Position numbers and translations under genes: made by a program
In this document: one piece after another, positions 26,222 through 34,692 of the stretch
Layout of the letters: each line of letters begins with the position of its first letter
Numbering within the stretch: the stretch's first letter is position 1
Assembly (NCBI GenBank): GCA_027068075.1
Contig: JAMOUJ010000002.1
Coordinates: 153,331-217,330, forward strand
Direction of reading: 5' to 3'
Length of the DNA stretch: 64,000 nucleotides
Source of the DNA: Candidatus Aminicenantota bacterium
GTDB taxonomy: Bacteria > Acidobacteriota > Aminicenantia > S016-38
The notes under the pieces: generated by a model
Told to the model about the DNA's origin: nothing
Databases searched by the model: none
Seen by the model: only the letters and a program-made list of their open reading frames with translations

Positions 26222-26972
26222 AATTGAGGGTAAAGCCGTCGTAGGCTGCCCTTATTTCCACCCCGGTTCTGGCGGATAGTTCTTCCGCCACTTCCCAGGG
26301 CTTCGCCCGGAGCATGCCCATGCCGAAATGAGTCATTATTAAAAGTTCCGGCCTCAGACTCAAGGCCAGGGCCTCCACATTCTCCACGCAAAGGTGTTTT
26401 ATCTTAGGATTGCACTCTCTTAACACGGTGTTTACCACCAGGTGGGTGCAGTCGGAATAACAGGACTTAAGGTCCTCAAAAAAGGCGGTGTCCACCAGGA
26501 AGCACATCTTTCCGCCCTCAAAGGGAATTTTTATCCCATAGGTTTCCACCCCGTGACGATGAGGACACGAAGTTTCAACCTTAACACCTCCTATTTCGTG
26601 GACCCCTTCCGGTTCCATCCTGAGCACTTCCACAGCCCCAAGGAGATACCTGAAAACCACACGGTCCTCCCCCTCCACCGCCTCCGAAGGCGCCAGCAGT
26701 ACTCCTCTTTTCCTCTTGGCCCCCTCGGTGACGGCATCCAGAAGGGCGTTTACATCTCCGCTGTGGTCCAGGTGGATGTGGGAAAGTATCACCGCATCAA
26801 GTTTAGAAGGGGCCAGCCTGGGCCTTGATTTAGCCATGCGAACCAGGGTCCCAGGTCCTGGATCCAGAACCATTTTTTTCCCGCCTTCTTCAAGGTAAAT
26901 CCCGGCAGAGGAACGGAGTTGCGTGGCCATAACATACCTGGCCCCCGCCGTTCCCAAAAATTTGACCTTCAT
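26196..26972 (-). CDS. Metallo-beta-lactamase fold hydrolase (RNase Z-like)
   Basis: A 258-residue cytoplasmic hydrolase of the MBL superfamily with the dinuclear metal motif SHIHLDHSGD near residue 84, further ligands at CPHRHG, DTAFFEDL and a final THFGMGM. It is related to RNase Z and phosphodiesterases, but tRNA processing is not established for this branch. Its ATG overlaps the CDF transporter stop by four bases at the end of a nickel/cobalt transport operon. Confidence 0.85.
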   Translation of the reverse strand: MKVKFLGTAGARYVMATQLRSSAGIYLEEGGKKMVLDPGPGTLVRMAKSRPRLAPSKLDAVILSHIHLDHSGDVNALLDAVTEGAKRKRGVLLAPSEAVEGEDRVVFRYLLGAVEVLRMEPEGVHEIGGVKVETSCPHRHGVETYGIKIPFEGGKMCFLVDTAFFEDLKSCYSDCTHLVVNTVLRECNPKIKHLCVENVEALALSLRPELLIMTHFGMGMLRAKPWEVAEELSARTGVEIRAAYDGFTLNFDRVMENP

Positions 26973-27874
26973 TTCAGAACATCCGCCTCCATAAATATCT
27001 TTCTCACCTCGGGATATTTTTTCCTTATCTCCTCCTCGGCCCTGTCTATGGCCCGACTCACCGTATCCATGGTGGCGGTGGGGGAAAATCCCAACTTTCC
27101 CACCAACAGGATGTAGTCGTCCCCCAGAACCATGGACTTCAGGTATATCACCCTCTCCACCCCGGGCTGGGACTCAAAGGCCTTCCAGGCAAACTCCATA
27201 ACCTCCCGGGGAGCCGATTCCCCCACTATAAGGGAATGCATCTCGTTGCCCAGGAAAATGGCAACCCCCACCAGAAGAAGACCTATGAGCAGGGAACCCA
27301 TCCCGTCAAAAACCGGGTTGGAGGTGAAGTGGGCCAGGAGAATGGCCACCAGGGCAAAAACGAGACCCAGGAGGGCGGCCAGGTCCTCCAGGTAAACCAC
27401 CACCAGTTCCGTTCTGGTGGTTTTCTTGAGAAAACTCATCGTAGGCTGGTTTCCCTTTTCCCTCAATATGGCCTTCCTGGCCTTCATGAAGGAAAACCCC
27501 TCCGCCGCCATGGCGAAGAGGAGGAGTCCCACGGCCAGGGCGGGGTTTTCTATGGGATGGGGATGAAGGATTTTTTTGATCCCCTCTATGATGGAATAAA
27601 GACCTCCCAGGGCGAACAGTTGAACTGCCACCAGGAAGGCCCAGAAGAATTTTTCCCTGCTGTAGCCGAAGGAATGGAGTTCGTCTTCGGGTTTGGCACT
27701 CCTCTTCAATCCCACCAGAAGGAGAATTTGATTGCCGGTATCCGCCGCCGAATGTATGGCCTCCGAAAGCATGGAGGCAGACCTGGTGAAAAAATAAACC
27801 ACCAGTTTTGAAAGGGCTATGGCCAGGTTGGCGGCCAGGGCAAAAAAGACCACCTTTTTTCCTTCGTGTCTCAT
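26969..27874 (-). CDS. Cation diffusion facilitator, ZnT9-like
   Basis: A 301-residue inner-membrane metal transporter with six helices and a cytoplasmic C-terminal domain. Helix 2 holds LSEAIHSAADTGNQ and helix 5 VYLEDLAALLGLVFA, the metal-site positions of the family; the HSFGYSREKFFWAF and SEAIHSAADTGNQ style resembles the SLC30A9/ZnT9 group. CDF proteins usually export zinc, cobalt, nickel or manganese by antiport. Located 14 bases after cbiO, so export or organelle-free redistribution of the imported metal is a reasonable inference. Confidence 0.88.
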   Translation of the reverse strand: MRHEGKKVVFFALAANLAIALSKLVVYFFTRSASMLSEAIHSAADTGNQILLLVGLKRSAKPEDELHSFGYSREKFFWAFLVAVQLFALGGLYSIIEGIKKILHPHPIENPALAVGLLLFAMAAEGFSFMKARKAILREKGNQPTMSFLKKTTRTELVVVYLEDLAALLGLVFALVAILLAHFTSNPVFDGMGSLLIGLLLVGVAIFLGNEMHSLIVGESAPREVMEFAWKAFESQPGVERVIYLKSMVLGDDYILLVGKLGFSPTATMDTVSRAIDRAEEEIRKKYPEVRKIFMEADVLK

Positions 27875-27888
27875 GGTGTAATTATACT

Positions 27889-28656
27889 TTACTCCCAGTC
27901 GTGGGGATGGAAATGGCGGTGAACCATCCCTCCGTGCCGATGACGGTGGGTGTGGAGGAGGTTTGCCTCCAGGAGGAGTTTCTCCCGGGAAAACAGGTCC
28001 TCAAAATCCCCGTCGTAAATTACCCTGTGGTCCTCGGAAAGGAGAATAGCCCTCTCCCCCAGTTCTGGAGCCAGACTCAGGTTCTGGGTGGCCACCACGG
28101 TGGTGGCCCGGTAATCCCACAGGAGGTCTATTATTTCCCCGGTGCTCCTGGGATCAAGGTTGGAAAGGGGCTCGTCCAGGAGTAAAACCTCGGGCTCCAC
28201 CACCAGAATGGAAGCCAGGGCTACCTTTTTCTTCTCCCCTATGCTCAGTTCCGCCGGAGACCTCCTGAAAAACGGTAAAATTCCCAGTTTTTTTCCCCAT
28301 TTTTTCACACGATCCTCCACATCCTCCAGGCCCAGTTGCCGGGGACCAAAGGCTATCTCGTCCTCCACCGTGGGGTTAAACAACATCACCTCCACATCCT
28401 GGAATAGAAGGGCCACGGCCCTGCGGAATTCCCCTTCCATTTTTTTCAAACTCCGGGGGGTCAAATCTCTCCCCTTCCAAAGAACCCGCCCTTTCTTCGG
28501 GAAAATCAGCCCGTCCATCATCTTCAATAGGGTGGACTTCCCGCATCCGTTTCCCCCCATGAGCACCACCCTCTCGCCTTTCCTCACCTCCAGGTCTATC
28601 CCTTGAAGCACATACTCCTTTCCGTAGGAAAACCAAACCCCTTCAATCTTAAACAT
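27889..28656 (-). CDS. cbiO: ECF-type cobalt/nickel transporter ATPase CbiO with His-rich tail
   Basis: ATP-hydrolysing component of an ECF metal importer on the cytoplasmic face. In 255 residues it shows Walker A MGGNGCGKSTLLKMM, signature ELSIGEKKKVALA and Walker B EVLLLDEPLSNLD. The last 20 or so residues form a histidine cluster (HTHRHRHGGMVHRHFHPH), a probable nickel/cobalt/zinc-binding tail. It overlaps cbiQ by eight bases. Confidence 0.92.
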   Translation of the reverse strand: MFKIEGVWFSYGKEYVLQGIDLEVRKGERVVLMGGNGCGKSTLLKMMDGLIFPKKGRVLWKGRDLTPRSLKKMEGEFRRAVALLFQDVEVMLFNPTVEDEIAFGPRQLGLEDVEDRVKKWGKKLGILPFFRRSPAELSIGEKKKVALASILVVEPEVLLLDEPLSNLDPRSTGEIIDLLWDYRATTVVATQNLSLAPELGERAILLSEDHRVIYDGDFEDLFSREKLLLEANLLHTHRHRHGGMVHRHFHPHDWE

Positions 28657-29173
28657 AAAACCCCCTGGACCTCAGAGCCCGGGCCATTTCCGCAGATCTC
28701 CTCTCGGAAAGTTTGTAAAAATACCCGAACACCGCCCCGGCATAGGGAAAGAAGGCCTTGCCCAATCTCCTTTTCAGGGTCCTTGAGCGAAGGGCCTGGA
28801 AGAAGGAAGCGTAGGTTCTCTTGTAAGAGGAAAACTGAGCGTAGGCCAGGGAAAAAAGGGCCCTAAGTTCCCTGGAAAAGGAAAGGGCCTTCAGGGGGTT
28901 CACCAGGGAAAAAAAGGCCGCCGAGGAAAAGGCCATGGCAAGGGCCCTCAAATTGAACATCAGAATCCACCGTCCCGGTGAAACCCCGCGGGGATGAAAA
29001 AATAGGTACGGAACGGAAATGACCAAGAGAAGGGCAAACAAAAGAAGCATCCTCCTCCACTTTACGAAGGGCAGCGAAATCAATATCACCGGAGCGAAGA
29101 TGCGCCAATCGCCGGTAAAGGAAAGAAGGAAAAGGAAGACCAGGAAGGCCAGAAACATCAAACTTTCCCTCAC
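28649..29173 (-). CDS. cbiQ: ECF transporter transmembrane component CbiQ
   Basis: Transmembrane coupling subunit linking CbiM to CbiO. The 174 residues include several hydrophobic helices and two cytoplasmic coupling segments with Ala-Arg motifs (SRTLKRRLG and EMARALRSRGFYV). I choose the GTG at 29173, which overlaps the TGA of the CbiN-like gene (GTGA) and has GGGGAGG upstream; a longer in-frame reading would run back through the preceding gene. The protein is shorter than typical CbiQ (about 220). Confidence 0.85.
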   Translation of the reverse strand: MRESLMFLAFLVFLFLLSFTGDWRIFAPVILISLPFVKWRRMLLLFALLLVISVPYLFFHPRGVSPGRWILMFNLRALAMAFSSAAFFSLVNPLKALSFSRELRALFSLAYAQFSSYKRTYASFFQALRSRTLKRRLGKAFFPYAGAVFGYFYKLSERRSAEMARALRSRGFYV

Positions 29174-29448
29174 TTCCTGAGCCTCCCCATGAGGTAAATT
29201 GAAAGAAAAACCGCCCCGGCCCCCAGAAGTGCGGAAACAAGATAAGAGGGAAGATCTCCTGCGTGGGGGAGAGAATAATCGGATAAGGGGGCTTTCCACA
29301 GTCCGTAGATCTTTTCAAGTCCCGCCGGGACGAAGCCCAGCATTTTCTTCAACTCCTCCAGCCCCCATTCTCCCCAGGCTTCCCCACCCAGAAGGCCCAG
29401 GGGAACCATGAGCAAAAAGATCAAGAGGAGTTTAATTTCCCTTTTCAT
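29170..29448 (-). CDS. PDGLE/CbiN-like small membrane component
   Basis: A 92-residue protein with an N-terminal helix, an extracytoplasmic segment containing the PDGLE-type APLSDYSLPHAG motif and a C-terminal helix. It takes the place of CbiN between cbiM and cbiQ and is thought to be needed for metal loading in CbiMN-type importers. It overlaps cbiM by 17 bases. Confidence 0.85.
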   Translation of the reverse strand: MKREIKLLLIFLLMVPLGLLGGEAWGEWGLEELKKMLGFVPAGLEKIYGLWKAPLSDYSLPHAGDLPSYLVSALLGAGAVFLSIYLMGRLRK

Positions 29449-30061
29449 CCTTCATCAAATAACTCAACACGGCCAAATTGAAAATCCCCTCCAGGGGGCC
29501 GAAGAAAATCAGGGAGGGTACCCCCATGGCGGCCAGGGTGGTTTTTAATCCGTAGGGAAAATAAAGGGGTTCCCCGCCGTGGGAAAAAAACAAGGGTTGG
29601 ATTCCGAGGATCAGGGAAGCCGCCAGGGCCGAAGAAACCAGGGAAAGATAACCGCTGAGAAAATACCCGGCATACCTCCACCTCCCGAAAAGTTTCCACA
29701 CTCCAAATCCCACGAAGGCAGGCACTATTCCCATGGTTATGAGGTTCGCCCCGTAGGTGGTTATCCCACCGTCTCCGAAAAGAACGGCCTGAATGGCGAG
29801 AACCACCGAAAGGGAAGAGATCGCCTCCCACGGTCCGAAAACCACCGCCAGCAGGGAAGTTCCCAGGGCATGCCCTGAGGTCCCACCGGGGATGGGAATA
29901 TTTATCATCATCGCTAAGAAGGACAGAGCGGAAAGGGCCGCCAATTTGGCCAGGGATTCTTCCCTCAGAACCTTCTTAATTCCCCGGTAGAGGAAGGGCA
30001 GAGCCACCCCGTAGGAGGCCACGCAGGTCTGGGGAGAAAGAAAACCGTCCGGAATGTGCAT
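29432..30061 (-). CDS. cbiM: Cobalt/nickel ECF transporter substrate-binding protein CbiM
   Basis: Membrane S component that binds Ni(II) or Co(II). The 209 residues begin MHIPDGFLSP, whose N-terminal Met-His pair forms the metal site in the family, with the further ligand-bearing stretch INIPIPGGTSGHALGTSLL near residue 53. The ATG at 30061 must be the true start since the free N-terminus is part of the metal site. It has no ribosome-binding site and a promoter nine bases before it, so it should be leaderless. Confidence 0.95.
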   Translation of the reverse strand: MHIPDGFLSPQTCVASYGVALPFLYRGIKKVLREESLAKLAALSALSFLAMMINIPIPGGTSGHALGTSLLAVVFGPWEAISSLSVVLAIQAVLFGDGGITTYGANLITMGIVPAFVGFGVWKLFGRWRYAGYFLSGYLSLVSSALAASLILGIQPLFFSHGGEPLYFPYGLKTTLAAMGVPSLIFFGPLEGIFNLAVLSYLMKDEKGN

Positions 30062-30070
30062 GCAGTAAAA

Positions 30071-30099
30071 ATTTTAGACCCTGACCCCGGGACGGTCAA
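30071..30099 (-). promoter_or_regulatory. Promoter of the cbiM operon, leaderless
   Basis: -35 TTGACC (30094-30099), 17-base spacer, -10 TAAAAT (30071-30076), nine bases before the ATG. No room for a cobalamin or NiCo riboswitch in the transcript. Confidence 0.7.
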
Positions 30100-30125
30100 G
30101 TGGAGATGCCCCCTGATGCCCTTGC

Positions 30126-30153
30126 TTGGATTTCAGGGATTTTTTGTTAATAT
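30126..30153 (+). promoter_or_regulatory. Promoter of purC, leaderless
   Basis: -35 TTGGAT (30126-30131), 16-base spacer, -10 TAATAT (30148-30153), six bases before the ATG, with no ribosome-binding site. Confidence 0.55.
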
Positions 30154-30159
30154 TTTTTC

Positions 30160-31005
30160 ATGGAAAAACTGGAACTCATCAGAAAAGGCAAAGTAAGGGA
30201 TATTTATCGGTATTCTAAGGGCAAACTCATACTCCTGGCCACCGACAGAATCTCCGCCTTTGACTTCGTTCTCCCCACGGAAATTCCGGACAAGGGGAAA
30301 ATTCTGACCAAAATGTCCGTCCTCTGGTTCAAGTTCTTCCCGGAGGTGCCCAATCACCTGATAGAGTGGAGATACGAAAGGGTGGAGGGCCTACCCGAAA
30401 ACTTCAAGGACAGGTTCATGCTGGTAAAGGAGACCCGACCAATCCCCGTGGAGTTCATAGTCAGGGGTTACCTTGCGGGCAGCGGATGGAAGGAATACAA
30501 AAAGACGGGAAAACTGTTCGGTCAGGATGTGGGGGAAGGCCTCAGGGAAAGCGAAAAACTCCCCCATCCCATATTTACCCCCACCACCAAGGCCGAAGAG
30601 GGCCACGACATGCCCATCACCTTAGAGCAGTACAGAAGCATAGTGGGCCCCCACGCGGACTACCTCATGGAAACCTCCATTTCCATTTATAAAAAGGCCC
30701 ACGATTACGCCCTGGAAAGGGGAATAATCATTGCGGATACCAAATTTGAGTTCGGGCTTCTGGACGGCAAACCCATACTCATAGATGAACTCCTTACCCC
30801 GGATTCTTCCAGGTTCTGGCCCGCCGAGGAATACGAGCCCGGAAGGTCCCAGCGCAGTTTTGACAAGCAGTATGTGAGGGACTACCTTCTGAGCACCGAT
30901 TGGGACAGAAAATCCACTCCTCCTCCCCTGCCCCCGGAGGTGGTTAGGAAAACCCAGGAAAAATACCGGGAGGCCCTCAGGAGACTCTTCGGTGAGGAAG
31001 GTTGA
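30160..31005 (+). CDS. purC: SAICAR synthetase
   Basis: Purine pathway ligase joining aspartate to CAIR using ATP. The 281 residues carry RKGKVRDIY, DRISAFDFVLPTEIPDKG, VEFIVRGYLAGSGWKEY and the C-terminal LIDELLTPDSSRFWPAEEYEPG motif, closest to the longer eukaryote/PurC-2-like form rather than the 240-residue type. No other pur genes flank it. It ends 14 bases into the following PHP gene. Confidence 0.96.
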   Translation: MEKLELIRKGKVRDIYRYSKGKLILLATDRISAFDFVLPTEIPDKGKILTKMSVLWFKFFPEVPNHLIEWRYERVEGLPENFKDRFMLVKETRPIPVEFIVRGYLAGSGWKEYKKTGKLFGQDVGEGLRESEKLPHPIFTPTTKAEEGHDMPITLEQYRSIVGPHADYLMETSISIYKKAHDYALERGIIIADTKFEFGLLDGKPILIDELLTPDSSRFWPAEEYEPGRSQRSFDKQYVRDYLLSTDWDRKSTPPPLPPEVVRKTQEKYREALRRLFGEEG

Positions 31006-31843
31006 CCTCCACATCCACTCAAAATACAGTTCCGACGGAGAACTCTCCCCCGGGGACATAGCCGCAAAACTGGCCCGGTTGAACTACGCCGCCCTTTCCA
31101 TTACCGACCACGACTCCATGGGGGCGTATCCAGAAATAGAGGAAGAGGGAAAAAAACTGGGGCTGGAGGTTATCCCCGGCGTGGAAATCACCACGGGATA
31201 CAGGGGAAGGGAAACTCACCTACTGGGATATTTTCTTTCCCCTGAAGTGGCCCCCCTCGTTCTAAATCCCGTACTCCAGAGCCGCCTGGAACTCACCCGG
31301 AAAAGGGTAGAAAAACTGAAGAGACTGGGATTCAACATTGAAATGGAGGAGGTCCTCCGCCGGTCCAGCCCCTCCCCTCCCACGGCCCCGATAATCATAG
31401 AAATTCTCATGGAGAGGCACCCTGAGAAATTTGAGGGGATGGAAGACCCCATAAGGGAATTTTACAGGGCCTATTTTCTTCCCCCGGGTCCCGCCTATGT
31501 GGAAAGGGTTTATGTTCCCATAGAGACCATGGTGGAAAAACTCCGGCAAAGGGGCGCTGTGCCGGTGCTGGCCCACCCCGGGGCTTATTTTCCCCTGGAA
31601 GAGGAGGACATAAAATACTTGAAAAAGGAAGGACTCCAGGGAATTGAAGTGAAAAACACATACCACAGTCCGGAGCAGGAGTACTTTTACAGGGAATTGG
31701 CGAAAAAATACTCCCTGGTTCCCACCTGTGGGAGCGATTTTCACGGCAGTCGGAAGCCGGAGGTTCACCTGGGGGATGTGGCCTGTGATTATCGCGTGGT
31801 GGAGGAGTTAAAATTAAGGAGGGGGGTAAGCGGTGAATTTTGA
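30992..31843 (+). CDS. PHP-domain phosphoesterase (RNase AM / nucleoside bisphosphatase-like)
   Basis: A 283-residue metal-dependent phosphoesterase. PHP motifs are in order: DLHIHSKYSSDGELSP, ITDHDSMGAY, VIPGVEITTGY, PVLAHPGAYFP and CGSDFHGSRKP. The length and motif set match the YciV/RNase AM and 3',5'-nucleoside bisphosphatase family. It starts with GTG, set by AGGAG about eight bases before, inside the end of purC. Confidence 0.88.
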   Translation: MRKVDLHIHSKYSSDGELSPGDIAAKLARLNYAALSITDHDSMGAYPEIEEEGKKLGLEVIPGVEITTGYRGRETHLLGYFLSPEVAPLVLNPVLQSRLELTRKRVEKLKRLGFNIEMEEVLRRSSPSPPTAPIIIEILMERHPEKFEGMEDPIREFYRAYFLPPGPAYVERVYVPIETMVEKLRQRGAVPVLAHPGAYFPLEEEDIKYLKKEGLQGIEVKNTYHSPEQEYFYRELAKKYSLVPTCGSDFHGSRKPEVHLGDVACDYRVVEELKLRRGVSGEF

Positions 31844-32333
31844 TGCCTTGTTTTTGTTCCTCACAGCGGTGGCTTTCCTCTACGGTTTCATGAGGGGCTT
31901 TCTCCGCCAGGTTCTTTCCCTGGCAGGCCTTCTGGCCGCCTTCTACGCCGCCCTCAACCACTCTGGAAAGGCGGAGTCCCTGCTGTCCTCCCAAATCAGA
32001 AACCCTCACCTTCTCAAGATAGCCGGAATGGTCCTCACCTTTATAGCGGTTTACCTGGCCTTTGCCCTGGTCTCCGTTATCCTCTCCTTCCTCATAAAAG
32101 GAGCCATCGGTCTGGCGGACCGGTTGCTGGGTGGAGCCTTCGCCGTCCTTAAGGCCTTCGTGCTTCTCCTGGCCCTTTCCCTGCTGATGGTTTCCTTTGA
32201 CAGCACCAGGAACTTCGTCCTCAGTTCCAGAACAGGACCCCACATGGTCTACCTGGGAAGCAAACTTTTTGCCCGGGGGAAAAACTTTCTGGAGGGAAAA
32301 TGGAACTCCGCCACAAACTGGAAGAAGAAATAA
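31833..32333 (+). CDS. CvpA family membrane protein
   Basis: A 166-residue protein with four predicted membrane helices and the family's FLYGFMRGFLRQVLSLAGLLAAF start. CvpA proteins are linked to envelope stability and colicin V production in enterobacteria; exact activity is unknown. It begins with GTG, overlapping the PHP gene by 11 bases, and a Fis-like gene overlaps its 3' end. Confidence 0.85.
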   Translation: MNFDALFLFLTAVAFLYGFMRGFLRQVLSLAGLLAAFYAALNHSGKAESLLSSQIRNPHLLKIAGMVLTFIAVYLAFALVSVILSFLIKGAIGLADRLLGGAFAVLKAFVLLLALSLLMVSFDSTRNFVLSSRTGPHMVYLGSKLFARGKNFLEGKWNSATNWKKK

Positions 32334-32512
32334 GGTTTCTGATATCCTCCGGAATCACCCTGAGGGAATTCCTGGAGGAGGTGGAGAAAATAGCCATCAC
32401 CGAAGCCCTGAAACTTTCCCGGGGCAGGTTGAACCGGGCAGCGGAAATCCTCGGAATACACAGAAACACCCTTTCCCAAAAGATTCGCAAATACAAAATC
32501 AAAAGAAAATAA
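32300..32512 (+). CDS. Fis-type helix-turn-helix protein
   Basis: A 70-residue protein whose second half, EALKLSRGRLNRAAEILGIHRNTLSQKIRKY, is the HTH_8 (Fis) DNA-binding fold also found at the C-terminus of sigma-54 activators. No AAA+ or receiver domain is attached. It overlaps cvpA by 34 bases and sits 130 bases before groES. It could be a nucleoid protein or a regulator of neighbouring or sigma-54 genes; the target is unknown. Confidence 0.8.
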   Translation: MELRHKLEEEIRFLISSGITLREFLEEVEKIAITEALKLSRGRLNRAAEILGIHRNTLSQKIRKYKIKRK

Positions 32513-32575
32513 GCAAAAAACACAAAAAAATCAAAAAAATAAATAAAATGTAGTCATATTCTGGGATATTCTCGC

Positions 32576-32606
32576 TTGAGTTAATATATGTCATTTTTGG
32601 TATAAT
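32576..32606 (+). promoter_or_regulatory. groE promoter with extended -10
   Basis: TTGAGT (32576-32581), 19-base spacer, extended -10 TGGTATAAT (TATAAT at 32601-32606). Upstream DNA (32513-32550) is very A-rich, as in UP elements. Confidence 0.6.
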
Positions 32607-32625
32607 TAAAACGCAAAAAATGACA
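32589..32625. promoter_or_regulatory. Perfect inverted repeat bracketing the groE -10 box
   Basis: TGTCATTTTT (32589-32598) and its exact complement AAAAATGACA (32616-32625) are separated by 17 bases that contain TATAAT and the expected start site. This is a candidate operator for a heat-shock repressor. The HrcA target CIRCE (TTAGCACTC/GAGTGCTAA) is not present. Confidence 0.6.
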
Positions 32626-32641
32626 ACAAAGGAGGTGAGGA

Positions 32642-32932
32642 ATGAAATTGAAACCGTTACACGATAGGGTAATCCTCAAGAGGATTGAGGAAGAAGAGGT
32701 TAAAAAGGGAGGGATCATAATCCCCGACACCGCCAAGGAAAAACCTCAGAAGGCTGAGGTCATAGCGGTGGGCGAGGGGAAGATACTGGAAAACGGCCAG
32801 AAAATTCCCCTTACCGTAAAACCCGGAGACACGGTTCTCATCGGCAAATACGCCGGAACCGAGGTTAAGATAGACGACGAGGAATTCGTCATCGTCCGCG
32901 AGGACGAAATCCTGGCAATAATTGAAAAATAA
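32642..32932 (+). CDS. groES: Co-chaperonin GroES
   Basis: Lid of the GroEL folding chamber. The 96 residues include [15 protein letters not shown], the mobile loop [15 protein letters not shown] and a C-terminal [13 protein letters not shown] strong GGAGGTGAGGA site precedes the ATG. groEL follows after 12 bases. Confidence 0.98.
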   Translation: MKLKPLHDRVILKRIEEEEVKKGGIIIPDTAKEKPQKAEVIAVGEGKILENGQKIPLTVKPGDTVLIGKYAGTEVKIDDEEFVIVREDEILAIIEK

Positions 32933-32944
32933 AGGAGGTGAGCC

Positions 32945-34558
32945 ATGGCGAAGGACATTAGATTAGGAGATGAGGTATTTGAATACATCAGGAAAGGACT
33001 GGACAAACTGGCCAACACCGTAAAGGTTACCCTGGGTCCCAAGGGGAGGAATGTAATCATTGAGAGGAAGTTTGGAGCCCCCAATGTGACCAAGGACGGG
33101 GTTACCGTGGCCAAGGAGATAGACCTCAAGGACCCCTGGGAAAACATGGGGGCCCAGATGGTCAAGGAAGTGGCCACCAAAACCTCTGATGTGGCCGGTG
33201 ACGGGACCACCACCGCCACGGTGCTGGCCCAGTCCATCTTCCACGAGGGACTCCGCTACATAGTGGCCGGAGCCAACCCCACCCTGGTAAAGAGGGGAAT
33301 TGATAAAACCGTGGAAAAGGCCGTGGAAGCCCTGAAGGGATTTTCCAGGGAAGTCAAAGAGGACGAGATAGCATATGTGGCCGCCATTTCCGCCAACAAC
33401 GACATGGAAATCGGCGAAATCATCGCCGAGGCCATGAAGAAGGTGGGCAAGGACGGCGTCATAACCGTGGAGGAAGGAAAATCCAACAAGATTGAGATGG
33501 AAGTTGTGGAGGGAATGCAGTTTGACCGGGGATACCTTTCCCCCTACTTCGTAACCGACCCTGAAAGGATGGAGGCCGTCTTAGAGAATCCCTACATCCT
33601 CATCCACGAAAAGAAAATATCCTCCATCCGGGAGTTCCTTCCCCTGCTGGAACAGGTAGCCAAGACCGGAAGACCCCTTCTGGTCATAGCCGAGGATGTA
33701 GAAGGCGAAGCCCTGGCCACTCTGGTGGTTAACAAAATCAAGGGGATCTTCACCTCCTGCGCCGTTAAGGCACCGGGATTTGGAGAAAGGCGGAAGGCCA
33801 TGCTTCAGGACATCGCCATCCTCACCGGAGGCAAGGTGGTGTCCGAAGACCTGGGCGTGAAACTGGACAAGATAGACCTTAGTTGGCTGGGACAGGCCGA
33901 AAAGGTGGTGGTGGACAAGGAGACCACCACTATAATCGGCGGAAAGGGAAAGGAAGAGGACATCAAGGCCAGGATTGAGCAGATCCGCCGGGAGATTGAG
34001 GAAACCACCTCCGACTACGACCGGGAAAAACTCCAAGAAAGGCTGGCTAAACTGGTGGGAGGCGTGGCCGTCATCAAGGTAGGAGCCTCCACCGAGCCCG
34101 AAATGAAGGAGAAGAAGGCCAGGGTGGAAGACGCCATGCACGCCACCAAGGCAGCCGTGGAGGAAGGGATTGTTCCCGGAGGTGGAGTGGCCTACCTCAG
34201 GATGCTCAAAAAGATCAAGGACTTCAAACTGGAGGGCGACGAAAACCTGGGTGCCGAAATCATAAAGAAGGTTCTCAGGGTTCCTGCCCAGCAGATAGCC
34301 GAAAACGCCGGCTACGAAGGCTCCGTCATAGTGGAAAAAATCCTGGAAAACGACAATCCCAACTTCGGATTCAACGCCCTCAAGGGCGAGTTTGAGGACC
34401 TCATAAAGGCCGGGGTCATTGACCCTGCCAAGGTCACCAGAATCGCCCTGGAAAACGCCGCTTCCGTGGCAGGACTTCTCCTCATGACCAACGCCCTGGT
34501 GGCGGAAATTCCGGAGAAGGAGGAGAAGACCCCGGGAGCAGGCATGGACATGTACTAA
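32945..34558 (+). CDS. groEL: Chaperonin GroEL
   Basis: ATP-driven folding chamber of 537 residues with [17 protein letters not shown], the ATP site [25 protein letters not shown], and the closing signature [17 protein letters not shown]. The C-terminus is PGAGMDMY rather than a long Gly-Gly-Met tail. It is followed by a strong intrinsic terminator. Confidence 0.98.
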   Translation: MAKDIRLGDEVFEYIRKGLDKLANTVKVTLGPKGRNVIIERKFGAPNVTKDGVTVAKEIDLKDPWENMGAQMVKEVATKTSDVAGDGTTTATVLAQSIFHEGLRYIVAGANPTLVKRGIDKTVEKAVEALKGFSREVKEDEIAYVAAISANNDMEIGEIIAEAMKKVGKDGVITVEEGKSNKIEMEVVEGMQFDRGYLSPYFVTDPERMEAVLENPYILIHEKKISSIREFLPLLEQVAKTGRPLLVIAEDVEGEALATLVVNKIKGIFTSCAVKAPGFGERRKAMLQDIAILTGGKVVSEDLGVKLDKIDLSWLGQAEKVVVDKETTTIIGGKGKEEDIKARIEQIRREIEETTSDYDREKLQERLAKLVGGVAVIKVGASTEPEMKEKKARVEDAMHATKAAVEEGIVPGGGVAYLRMLKKIKDFKLEGDENLGAEIIKKVLRVPAQQIAENAGYEGSVIVEKILENDNPNFGFNALKGEFEDLIKAGVIDPAKVTRIALENAASVAGLLLMTNALVAEIPEKEEKTPGAGMDMY

Positions 34559-34591
34559 AGAAAATCGGGTAAATTTTACCCGCTAAATTTC

Positions 34592-34619
34592 AAGGGGAGG
34601 CTTCGGCCTCCCCTTTTTT
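34592..34619 (+). terminator. Intrinsic terminator after groEL
   Basis: Ten-base stem AAGGGGAGGC with a TTCG loop and GCCTCCCCTT, running into six T residues. A second perfect 8-base hairpin (CGGGTAAA/TTTACCCG, 34566-34582) lies just before it. Confidence 0.95.
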
Positions 34620-34635
34620 ATTTGAAAAGAAAAAC

Positions 34636-34652
34636 TGGCACGGTTCTTGCTT
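34636..34652 (+). promoter_or_regulatory. Sigma-54 promoter of the PilY1/minor pilin operon
   Basis: TGGCACGGTTCTTGCTT matches the -24/-12 consensus, with GG (34637-34638) and GC (34649-34650) ten bases apart. A perfect inverted repeat TTCCTTT-T-AAAGGAA (34651-34665) follows directly, over the start site. Confidence 0.85.
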
Positions 34653-34692
34653 CCTTTTAAAGGAATTTTCAGAAGACAGAAGGAGGCTAAAA

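Noticed and set aside
32513..32641. CIRCE element or sigma-32 promoter for groE
   Set aside because: Neither TTAGCACTC/GAGTGCTAA nor a CTTGAA...CCCCAT pattern is present.
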